NCBI GenBank assembly: GCA_022494885.1
Contig: JAGVSM010000910.1
Coordinates: 124,001-188,000 of the forward strand
Direction: 5' to 3'
Length of the DNA stretch: 64,000 nucleotides
DNA from: Micrasema longulum
Taxonomy: Eukaryota; Arthropoda; Insecta; Trichoptera; Brachycentridae
How positions within the stretch are numbered: position 1 is the first letter of the stretch; each line of letters opens with the position of its first letter. Below the pieces are notes generated by a model. The model made no database searches. It saw nothing but the letters and a program-made list of their open reading frames with translations, and was not told where the DNA came from. A program made the position numbers and the translations under genes. This document shows, piece by piece, positions 23,601-33,353 of the stretch.

Positions 23601-24165
23601 ATAAATAAAACACGAGTTATACTTTAATCCACAAATTTGGAATATCCAGTGACCGGTTTCATCGCTTTCGCGACATCTTCGAGACTGGTATCTTTATTAA
23701 AGAGTTAAATGTATTTATATAGAACAGAGGCAAGGATAGATAATTTAAAGTTTTATGTAAGTAAATTCAATAAAGTTATTTTATCTTAAGGATCATTATC
23801 AACAAATTTTCTTTGGGTTAACTAATGAATTGATATAATGCTATTTTAATGAGTTGAAGTATTTTATTTTATTGAGTTTAAGTATTAAAAATAAAATAAA
23901 ATACTTAAAACTCATTAAAATAGCATTATATCAATTCATTAGTTAACCCAAAGAAAATTTGTTGATAATGATCCTTAAGATAAAAATAACTTTATTTAAT
24001 TTACTTACATATAACTTTGAATTATGTATCCTTACCTCTGTTCTGTATAAATACATTTGACTTTTTAATAAAGATACCAGTCTCGAAGATGTCGCGAAAG
24101 CGATATTCCGGTCACTGGATATTCCAAATTTGTGGATTAAAGTATCACTCGTGTTTTATTTTATG
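23601..24165. repeat. Large near-perfect foldback (inverted-repeat) element, ~565 bp
   Basis: Two arms of about 270 bp (23601-23871 and about 23890-24165) are inverted copies separated by about 18 bp. The outer ends read ATAAATAAAACACGAG and, on the opposite strand, the same with small indels. The arms share TTAATCCACAAATTTGGAAT, TTCGCGACATCTTCGAGAC and TTAACCCAAAGAAAATTTG in mirrored order. Differences between arms are few, so the element is recent or under gene conversion. No coding capacity. Confidence 0.9.
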
Positions 24166-24299
24166 TTATTTTCTATAATGCTTTATTTACTTTTAACTGT
24201 ATATTGTAAGAGCCCTCTGGGCGTTCATTAATAAATAAATTTTCAGAAAGTAAGTGTACTAGATTTTTATATTTGTTTAGAAAAAGTGTATTTTAAAAA

Positions 24300-25400
24300 A
24301 GAAGCACAGGATATTGTTGATACACTTGTCGTCTATTTCTCCACATAATTGCCATCCCGTTCAATGTATGTGGTGAGCCGTGGCACAAGCTTCTTTATGC
24401 CTTCCTCGAAGAACTCTTTCCCAGTTCTGAACCTTTTTCTGCACCTGCTCGTCAGTTGAAAATTTAATTCCACCCATGTGTGCCTTTAGGGAGGTAAAAA
24501 CATGATAATCTGAGATCAAGTCAGTTCAATTAAATATGGATGGTGGTTCATAACATCCCAACCAGATGAGTCCAAGAGCGCCTTGGTGGCTAAGGCTGTG
24601 TAAGGGCGGGTGTTGTCATTCAACAAGCACACCCCTCTTGTCAGCATTCCCCTCCTTTAATGTTTTTTTAATGCTCCCTTTGCGTTTTTTAGGGTCTCAC
24701 AATATCATGCTTTGACGGTATCCTCCTGAGGCAGAAATTTGACCAAATTGATGCCTTTTCATTCCTAAAACACCGAGGTAACGATTGTTTTGTTGGAAAT
24801 TGTGGTTTTGAATTTTTTGCAGATGTGTCACAACTTGTTTTTTTGACTTAGGCGTGTAATAAGTTAACCATAGAGTTCAGAAAATCCTCACCTTCCGATT
24901 CAAGACGCTCAAGAAACTCGTGGTCGCAATTGACCCCATTTTTCTTGTGCTGCTCTGTCAGCTATTTTGGGAACCCATCTTGCGCACAGTTTCCGGTATC
25001 CCAGCGTTTCTGTGAGTGTCTCGTAAGAGAGTTGTGGAAACATCGCAGAAATTTCATCCACTGTTAATCGGCGGTCTTCACAGTTTCCTAGATTTTTTTC
25101 ACCAACTCGTCAGTCAAAATGAAAGGTCTTCCACTCCTCTGTTCGTCATGAACATTTGTTCTGCCTCCACTAAACTCCCTACACCATTTAAACATATTCG
25201 TTCTGTTCATAATGTCTTCGCCGTAAACTGTTTTGATTTACGGAAAAAAAATTGGAAAAGCAGATCACAGCATGTGACTCGCACTTGGCGAGATTTCTTA
25301 TCAACATCTTTCACCCAACTGGACACTACAATGTGAGTTTATGTACTACCGTGTTTCTGCGATGCTCGCTCTGTCAGGAGATCCCCCTCTAACACTTAAA
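24300..25400 (-). pseudogene. mariner-type transposase relic
   Basis: On the minus strand, pieces of a mariner transposase appear in shifting frames: DNTRPYTALATKALLDSSGW (second catalytic Asp region), SDYHVF (third Asp region, D34D style) and a C-terminus FFEEGIKKLVPRLTTYIE followed by RDGNYVEK. Upstream parts (24900-25340) look like the remaining N-terminal half with stops and frameshifts. Non-functional. It lies between the foldback element and MRPL3. Confidence 0.7.
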
Positions 25401-25624
25401 GTTACCGACCCTCAAAAAACCATAGCCTGTTATGATCACAGTACACAGTATTTTCGGAACATGCCTCTTATTTTATGAACTAATTTCGTTGCTTATTTTT
25501 TTGTATAGTATTTATTTTACAAAAATAGTTCTAAAGCATTGAATAATTCCTTCTCCATCCCACACTGTCCTATCCCTGTAGATGAATATTTTACAATACA
25601 AAACAAAATATTATTTAAATTATT

Positions 25625-25630
25625 TTTATT
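25625..25630 (-). terminator. Polyadenylation signal of MRPL3
   Basis: Minus-strand AATAAA 43 nt beyond the MRPL3 stop codon. Confidence 0.55.
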
Positions 25631-25672
25631 AGTAAAACTAAAATATTCTTTTGACAATACACTGAGGCAGAA

Positions 25673-28600
25673 TTATTCACTGAAGGTAATTGATGGATCC
25701 TTAAATGGATGAATACTTTCATGGAAGATGTCTTCCTCCTCGTTACCAGTTTCATAATAAGTTGGGAAAGGAGGTGCAGTTTTATGTTTCCTGAGTGGCA
25801 ATATTGTATCGTATATATAACAGAGGCTGTTGGTTCCTCCCGGAATACTAACTCCCTGTACCCAGAGTACATTATATTTGGTGTTAATGCGAAGAATTGT
25901 CGCCCCTTTGAGTATTCGGGATCTGCAATGGATAGGTTAATTTTTAGACAAAAACATAAAGCCTGACGACACTGATATTTTATAAAAAAAACTAACCTAT
26001 AATATAGTCCATTCAAATCTTTAATTGCACCGAAAATTTTCGAATAAAATTATTGAATGTGCACACTAACACAAATAAAAATTGTTTGTTTATTTGCTTC
26101 ACCGACAGGCAGCAATTCAACAATTGAACAGATTTACTTTTTGTAAGTGCAGTCATTATATAGGTGCAGATCAATAAGCATCTTCCGAAACAGATGAACG
26201 TAGAGTAGCTATTGTATTATCCATTTGTACAAATATAAAGTATGTATTCTGCACAGAAACTACGTATATTATTTCTACCCACTATAGACCATACACAAAT
26301 GAAGGGTACACGGCTATAACGGGCTCATTGCATTTTTAGAATTTTTGAGATATTAATGAATTTTTTTTCCTGATAAAATAGAATATTAAAAAATAACAAA
26401 ATGTGGCTCCCTGTCTTATAAACACCTGGCAAAAAAGCAATCAAAATGTGATAATTGCTGCAATGAGGAAAGAAGTTTTTTAAAAATATAAAGCAGTTTT
26501 TTTTTATTCTTTTCTGTGATTGTATGTAAAAAAGTATATGTATTAATTGAAAACCTATTTTTTTTATTTATTAAATACAAGAGACTAGAGTCCCATTAAT
26601 AAGGTTTTTATTCTTCTTTTAATTCTCCTGTAAAATTTGTTATTTGTTAATTAACCCGTTCTGCATGTACCCTTCAAATGTGAATAATACGGAAATCATT
26701 ATTTTACCAAGCTCATTCATATCATGCTCATTCTAAGATATTGAATATTGTGTGATATTTCACTATTATATTAAGTGTTTATTATTTCAAACCTGTTTCC
26801 CATGTGGCCAGGCATTTTCTTGCCGGGCCAAACTCTGGCTTTCTCTCCACCACCGCCAATATTTCCCGGGCGACGATGTGTTTTGGTAACTCCATGGCTA
26901 GCGGGCATTCCTTTGAAACCCCATCTTTTAACTACTCCTTGAAACCCTCGATCTATTCTGTAATTGTTGGTACTTTCAATTTATGCCAAATAATTAGCAA
27001 TATTGTTTATGGAGCCACTATGCTTTTAATGCATAAATAGGCTGAATATTGAAATTTCTTCAATTTAAAACACTTTAGTTAGTTGTGCAATAAATGAAAT
27101 AGTTTCACTCACGTTTTCCCGCGTACGTCCACAGCATCTCCGACCCTGAAGTGTGATGATAAAAGAGGTGTTCCGGCTGGCAATGCTGCATCGGGGGTAA
27201 TAAAAAATCTACAAATGTGTTTCTTGGGTAATACACCGGCTTTGTCAAAAATTCCAAAATATTCTTTAGTCAGGAGAGATGGATCTGCTGTTTCCGCTCC
27301 CACAAGTAAACAACCTAACTTGTTCCTTATTCTTACTTTACGTTTAAATGAAGCTTCATGTTCTTCAGGCGGTGTATACTTTATGACATGGTTATCTGCG
27401 ACCTTGAGAAAATAATTCATTAAAGTTAATGTTATTTCATTTCATGTTATAATCAAAAGTAAAAATTATTTAAATTCTTATTAACTAACGTATATCTTTT
27501 ATCAAAACTAGAGGTTGCTACTTATTTTTTACCTCTTAAAATCACTCTTAAAATAAATAATAATAATTATTGATATTTAGTTTTAAGCTAGCAACTTGAA
27601 GCTTAAATTTATTTGAATGAAAGTTGGTTTTTGATAGGTTTTCACCTCTTCATCTTCCTTCTCTGATGAAGGCTTCTTCCATTCGCCTCTATGTTGCCCT
27701 GTTACATGCAGACTACATCAAGGTCACACTGACATGCCGGTCTAGGTCATCTCTCTACCTTAATTGTGGTTGCCCTGCACTTCTTTTTGTTGTTAGAGGT
27801 CTCCAAGTCAACGGACTTTTTTCCCATTTCTCACCCGTGCTTCTGGCTACATGGCCTGCCTATTGCCATTTTAGGGTCGCCATGTGGTGAATGATGTCAG
27901 TAACTTTTGTTCTTCTTCTTATCACTTTATTTCTGACTATCTCTCAAGCCTATCCCCAACATGGCTCTTTCCATGGCTTTTTGTGTCACCCGTAGTTTTA
28001 TTACAACAGTGTTACCGTTTCCAGGCCATAATACATACATATGTAGCAACCAGCAGCACACATGGTTTATATAAATTTTTCTTCAGGTTGATGGATATTT
28101 TCTGTTTTTTTAGAATAAATACAGTTTTTTTAAAAGCAACCCAACTTAATTTTAGCTTTTTTAAAACAAATCTAGCCCATTTTTAAAATTGTTTAGACTA
28201 CACGTTGAGGCCAGCTCTTGCGGTAGCTTATTCCAACTATCAGAAACCCTTTTATTCAAGGAATGCTTCCGTGGGTGCACAACGAATCTGATTTTTCACC
28301 AGTCTGAGACTGTGGCTTCGAAGTTAAGAATCGTTTTTCAGTTAAATCATGGAATTTGAACATTCGGTTTGAATATAATATTTTTATATCCTGGACTCAC
28401 CAAATATAATATTGAATATCAATAGGCGATTTGTCATAAAAAAATTTACTCTTAATATTTAAATCGAACACTGATTTGAGTCTTCTAATTAGTAGACTCA
28501 AACCAGTGTTTGATTTAAATATTTAGATTATAATATGGAGTTCTACAAAATAAACCCCAACTCAATAAACAAAAAAAATTAACATATTTAAATGTCACAT

Positions 28601-29838
28601 CACAGTTCAATAAAAAGAGGCTAAATAGGGAAGTTCACCGCTATGATAAATTGGATACAAAAAAAATGAAATGAACAAACTACGCCACAAGTTTTTAGAA
28701 TCAGTTAATCAATTACAGCGTTGTTATGTGTTGTGATAGTTTTAGTTGGCAATTTTTTTAAATGTTAAGTGTATTTTTACACTACGGGCTCTACTTTTAA
28801 ATGTCAATAGAACAAACGATAAATAGTGACATGACAGGTGGAGTAATTTCAAAATTCCTTTTTTTTTTAAAAACCACCGAACTTCCTCATTGCTTTGAAG
28901 AACGATCAGTATTTGAAAATACATCGAGTTACCTGTAAAAGTGTTGTTAAAAGTCGTCGACCTTTATTGTCCCAGACCGGATATTCTCCAATTTTCCGAG
29001 CTATAAGTCCTGTTCTTTTTGAGTAAGGTTTCCATTCAACAGAAAGCGGTGCATCTGCTTGGAGGGGTGAACTGGATTGACTTTGTAGATGACGCATAGA
29101 GGAATTAATTTCTTGTCGGTCTTTTATAACTTCTTGTATAAATTCTCTATTTTCACGTGTAATATAATCTTCATGTACCTAGAAAATGTGTAGAAGAAAA
29201 AAAAATAACTGAAAATCGTTTACAATAACTTTTTAATATATAACAAATTATACTTATTTTTGGCATTTAAATAATCACTACATTATTACTAGGTAGTATA
29301 AATATTTTAGTGATAATCAAATGATTTTTTTATTATTTAAAGGCTAAATTATTGACTTTATTGCAGAAATAATGTGGTCATTTACTTTTAGAAGCAAGGT
29401 GTAAATATACAATTCTCCATTACACAATGGTTTCAGTTCGAGAAAAGAAAAAAGTAAAGGAAAAATTAATAACCATGAAATTACTTTAAGAAACAAGACA
29501 GAAAAATTATTACAATGTTTAAAAAAAATCCTAACTGGGTATATAATATACAGCACATAATCAACAAATGAATAAATTTAAGGAATATGAATGTAACTTG
29601 GGTAGAATGGTAAATTTTAAGTGTGTAAAGTGAGCCAATAGCAGGCCATATGCCCTATAAATATCTATAAGAATACTGATGAAATTACAAACAACAGGGG
29701 ATATGATAAAGAAATAAAAATATATTTAAAAACTCAGATACATACCACTCGTTGCTTATGTAAGAACCATTTCGGATATCTTAATTTTGTCTTTGAAATA
29801 AACAATTTATGACGCACTTGCTGAGTATAGGTGTTCAT
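25673..29838 (-). CDS. mRpL3 (MRPL3): Mitochondrial large ribosomal subunit protein uL3m
   Basis: Structural protein of the mitochondrial 39S ribosomal subunit. Coding exons in order: 29746-29838, 28933-29178, 27113-27402, 26793-26957, 25673-25922, all in phase, 347 residues (human about 348). Family signatures: [20 protein letters not shown] near the N-terminus, [16 protein letters not shown] at the start of the L3 domain, [13 protein letters not shown] with [20 protein letters not shown] (the conserved L3 loop), [34 protein letters not shown], and a PSITF-type C-terminus. The start chosen is the ATG two bases into exon 29746-29839. It gives a basic, acid-free presequence-like N-terminus ([18 protein letters not shown]). 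A candidate upstream exon (30959-31012) does not join in phase. Introns hold LINE, mariner and MITE debris. Confidence 0.94.
27640..27985 (-). pseudogene. LINE reverse-transcriptase C-terminus, decayed
   Basis: The minus strand reads [31 protein letters not shown], then GQPQLR-RDDLDRH and MEEAFI in broken frames. It matches in wording and order the plus-strand relic at 10738-11045, so both come from one retrotransposon family. Located in the MRPL3 intron between exons at 28933-29178 and 27113-27402. Confidence 0.55.
28454..28524. repeat. 71-bp hairpin (inverted repeat)
   Basis: AATATTTAAATCGAACACTG at the left is mirrored by CAGTGTTTGATTTAAATATT at the right, with about 30-bp arms and a 10-nt loop. 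Probably the stub of a foldback element in an MRPL3 intron. Confidence 0.6.
29618..29672. repeat. Fragment of SINE-like family A
   Basis: Short stretch with GTGAGCCAATAGCAGG and ATGCCCTATAAAT, resembling the core (CCAATGACAGG...GCCCTGTAAAT) of the family-A repeat. Diverged and short. Confidence 0.35.
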
Positions 29839-29913
29839 TCTGTAAAAAATTACAAAAAAAATAGTCTTTAAAAATGGAGAAAAATAATTTGCACGAGAAT
29901 CATTGATTACGCA

Positions 29914-30147
29914 GAAAATCCCCCATGCAGCCCTGACCTAGCGCCATCCGATTACCATTTATTTCAAAGTTTGCAAAACTTTTTGAATGGTAAAACTTTC
30001 ATCAATTATGATGATCTGAAATTGCACTTGGTTCAGTTTTTGGCCGATAAGAACCAGAAGTTCTATGAGCGCAGAATTATGAAGTTGCGAGAAAGATGGC
30101 ACAAGGTCACAATAAAAAAAGGAATAAAGCGTAAAATATGGAATTAA
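29914..30147 (+). pseudogene. mariner transposase C-terminal fragment, still open
   Basis: 77 codons in one uninterrupted frame to a TAA: ENPPCSPDLAPSDYHLF, then LNGKTFINYDDLKLHLVQFL, then ADKNQKFYERRIMKLRERWH. This is the last third of a mariner transposase including the third catalytic Asp (SPDLAPSDYHLF). The upstream two thirds are absent. It lies in the region 5' of MRPL3 coding exon 29746-29838 and is oriented against the host gene. Different subfamily wording from the relic at 24300-25400. Confidence 0.75.
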
Positions 30148-30234
30148 TTAAAGTTTATTCTTTGTAGAAAAAAAAAAATAGTTCACTTCTCAATACAAAA
30201 CCAAAATTACTTTCTTGCCAGCCTAATATATGTA

Positions 30235-30468
30235 CTTTAGAGGCAGACGGATTCAAATCCAGAATTTGATGAAATGACATTTCGATTTTTGTATCCAGTT
30301 TATGATCATGTCAATTGATTTTGAAGAAATGTAAGTCTTATAATGAATGAACTAATGTATACATACAAATTAATGTTCTGAATTAATATTAATCACTTAG
30401 AGAAAGTAGATTCGTTAGGCTACTGTTGAACATTTGATGTTTGGATTTGCATCCGCCTGCCTCTGAGG
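30235..30468. repeat. MITE (family B), ~235 bp, with terminal inverted repeats
   Basis: Left end CTTTAGAGGCAGACGG plus ATTCAAATCCAGA and right end TTTGGATTTGCATCC plus GCCTGCCTCTGAGG are inverted copies of about 30 bp. TA dinucleotides flank both sides, as in Tc1/mariner-derived MITEs. A second copy, in the opposite orientation, is at 39444-39890. Confidence 0.7.
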
Positions 30469-30958
30469 TATAGATATATACTGTAGACTTGAACCAAGTG
30501 TGTGAATGCTGTTTGGTTTGCGTACACTTGCCAAGCGGCTTGTAGCAAGCGTGCGGAGGTACCATAATACCTCAAGCATGTTAGATAAATGGGTTAACTT
30601 TTTATACTATTATTTTTTTGTAAGCTTAAAGTACTTAATTGTATTTCAGGAGAAGTATATTTGCTAAACTAGGTACCCGATGACGAAATAGATTGTAGTA
30701 AAAATGAAAAGTCGACAGGTCACTTGCCTGTAATAAAATACTCTTAAAATTAAAACTATTTTTAATAAATTAATTTTGGTACTGTTTTTCGTAACATTAT
30801 TAGCATATTTATATTATTATATCATAATGGATGTAACAAAACAAGGTGGTGTTGCTGAACTGTAACAAATTGAAAATGATATAAAAACTGGATACACTAA
30901 AATAAAATTAATGTAAAAAATGATGAGGATTTTTTTAAACATTTAATAGTTTACTCAC

Positions 30959-31012
30959 GTAAGACCAAGAAATCGCTGACACAAGACGTTCTCAATCATT
31001 GAAAATGCCATC
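30959..31012 (-). other. Candidate 5' exon of MRPL3 (frame unresolved)
   Basis: A minus-strand ATG at 31012 opens 18 codons (MAFSMIENVLCQRFLGLN) ending at a good donor (AAC|GTGAGT). Joined to the next exon at 29839, it runs into a stop after ten codons, because exon 2 needs two leftover bases. It may be a non-coding first exon, a separate short upstream ORF, or evidence of a one-base sequence error. The position fits the promoter side of MRPL3. Confidence 0.35.
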
Positions 31013-31380
31013 GTTTTAAAAATAATTTACACAAATGCTAATTCGTATTTAGATAATATGGTTGACACTGCACAAATTATTGTTATACTGTATCAACTTC
31101 TAACATTTTTTATGAAACCATACAAAATTTAGGTTATATTTTTTTAACCATAGAACTCACTGTATCTGCAGAGAATCTGTCAAATAATATAGTGTTGTAG
31201 AAGACCTACTGATTTTTGATGATTCGATTTTTTTATTTCAACAAATATTAAAAAAGTAAAAAACTAATTATTATAAAATACACCCGGTCCTTACACTAAA
31301 ACAGTTTTTAACAGTCATTAATGTTACTGGTGGTTTCACTATGCGAAGAATTGACGGATGATGGTCCGGATACCCGGATG

Positions 31381-31383
<3 letters not shown>

Positions 31384-31414
<31 letters not shown>
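31384..31414. repeat. (TA)n microsatellite
   Basis: Uninterrupted TA dinucleotides for about 31 bp. Confidence 0.95.
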
Positions 31415-31416
<2 letters not shown>

Positions 31417-31754
31417 TCGAATAATTTATAAAGCGCCATTTTTGTGAAAATCACCTCAAGGGCGCTGTACAATTAATAAATATCCCAGTACGTCTTGCAG
31501 CTACAGAGCGCATGGACGGTTGGGATTCTAGTTCCTTGTTTTCAATTAAGATCAATCAAAAGTTATAACATATAGGAGCTAGATTACAGGACGTCTTGCA
31601 GCTACAGAGCGCATAAACAGTTAGAAATTTAGCCCCATTTACACATTTTAAAAATTTATAAATAAATTTAGTGTATAAAAAAATAATAATATGAATAATA
31701 AAAAGTAGTAAGATTACAACACGCTTTGCAGCTACTGTGCACAAGCTGGGCTAA

Positions 31755-31905
31755 TATCTTGGGGAGATCTACCATCCGCCGTCGGGGAGTGGGGGTACGG
31801 GCGACCACTCGCCCGGCCCCGCTCACTCTGTCCGACGGCCGGCCTTGTAAATAGCGGTGTCCGCCTGCGCACCGGTTTAGTCAACAGTATGCCGCGTGGC
31901 GAGCA
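31755..31905. promoter_or_regulatory. GC-rich patch, possible PHKB 5' UTR/promoter
   Basis: About 150 bp rich in CpG (CGTCGGGGAGTGGGGGTACG, CACTCGCCCGGCCCCGCTC, TCCGACGGCCGGCC) in otherwise AT-rich DNA. It lies 1.5 kb upstream of the first PHKB coding exon. A plausible donor (CAACA|GTATGC) at about 31886 could end an untranslated first exon. A GC-rich transposon scrap is the alternative. Confidence 0.3.
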
Positions 31906-32005
31906 ACATACAAATATGAGTAATAAATACACAGTATGCAAATATATTAATCTATCCAATATTTTACATTTTATACCTCAATTCATAATCTAAACTATAT
32001 TTTGC

Positions 32006-32095
32006 CCTCGGTGTTAGTCAAGGCCGAATCCAAAAGTGAAACTACTCGTCTTTATTGAGGATTCAGCACTTGACTTTCTTACATACACCGAGGCT
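32006..32095. repeat. Short foldback element
   Basis: CCTCGGTGTTAGTCAAGG with CCGAATCC on the left is mirrored by GGATTCAGCACTTGAC with ACACCGAGG on the right, within about 90 bp. Imperfect arms of about 30 bp. Confidence 0.5.
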
Positions 32096-33353
32096 CTATA
32101 CTCAGTTAAATACAAAATAATTAACATTCATAAATTTGCCCGCGCGTCCGGAACAGGCATCATTTCGCCTAAACATATTTTAAAAATTATAAAACCAAAA
32201 TGTTGGCTTCGTTTAAAGATAGACTCGAAAACTGTTCTTTTGTTTATGGTTGAGTTCAACGATATCTGTAGTCTGTGGTTCAACGTAAGTGCAAAAGCTG
32301 CTCCAAATTTCAAGTGTCAAATTTAACCTTGTTTTTAACCTTGCTTAAAAGCTAAAGAATGGGTTTCTGAGTGAAGAAAATGTAAACATGAAATTAGTTT
32401 AATTTAAAATATTAATGTTATAATTCGTTGAAGTTCTTTTTAAGAGAGACATTGTGTTTATGGAATAAGGTTATAATTATTTATGTAAGTTTCGTTTTAT
32501 ATTTTGTTCTATAATATTAAAACTTAAATAGATTAAAGTCTTCTTTAAATAGATAGCATTATTTCATTCTAAAATAAATCGTAGAAATTTCGTAGAAATT
32601 TCTTAATCGGGTCAATAAAAAAACGTTGAAAGTAATTTTATCCAGTCGCATGGAAATCTAATCAATCAGAATTTTGTTTACAAAATATTGGCGAAGTAAG
32701 AAATGCTATATTATTTCAAGGGTCTAGTTAAATAAGCAGCCTACTTATTGCAGCTTGCAGCTAAGATGCAGCTTACCGCTACCAACCTATTAATTTGTTA
32801 TTGAACCTTGGGTCATACTGTCAATTGTTTCTTATCACCCATTTGCCACATAAATAGCTCACACTATTTCTTGTAGTATTTGTATGTTGATATCTGTTTT
32901 TCCATATTAACTCCCACTGTGAGTATATCCGAATATTATTTAATTTACTCCCTATTATTAATTTTCATATCCAAAACATATTCAAATCTACTTTTAGTAT
33001 AAATAAATGTTTTATTCCTATTTGAATATTATCGGCTCGAGTTGAAACATTACTATTATTTTCTATAACACTTTAAGTACGAACGCAACCATATGGTCTC
33101 AGTGAACAGTGTCGCACACTATCCTCACTCCTCCTGTTTTTAAATATATAATATATGGTTTCGTTTACTATATTTCTGTCCCGAAAGATATGTTCTTTAG
33201 TATATGGTGTGCCACAATGGAATAAACAGTGTGTAGTATTAATGGCGAGTTTTTAAGTAGAACAAATAGTTCTTAAAATACAAAAACCCTCGTCCTTCTT
33301 CTCGTGTTAATAAAAAGTGTAATTAAATTAATATGTTTTTCAGTGACTTCAGA

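Larger units (their letters stand above)
21698..25672. other. Convergent intergenic region SS18/MRPL3
   Basis: From the SS18 stop to about 22950 only AT-rich sequence is seen, without recognisable coding or repeats. The rest is transposon debris, listed separately: a possible LINE remnant, a large foldback element and a mariner relic. Confidence 0.6.
31013..33353. other. Divergent intergenic region MRPL3/PHKB
   Basis: Holds a TA microsatellite, two copies of a short word (GCAGCTACAGAGCGCAT, near 31497 and 31596, with a related one at 31729), a GC-rich patch at about 31755-31905 and a short foldback at 32006-32095. It should contain the promoters and untranslated first exons of both flanking genes. 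No coding exon was recognised. Confidence 0.55.
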
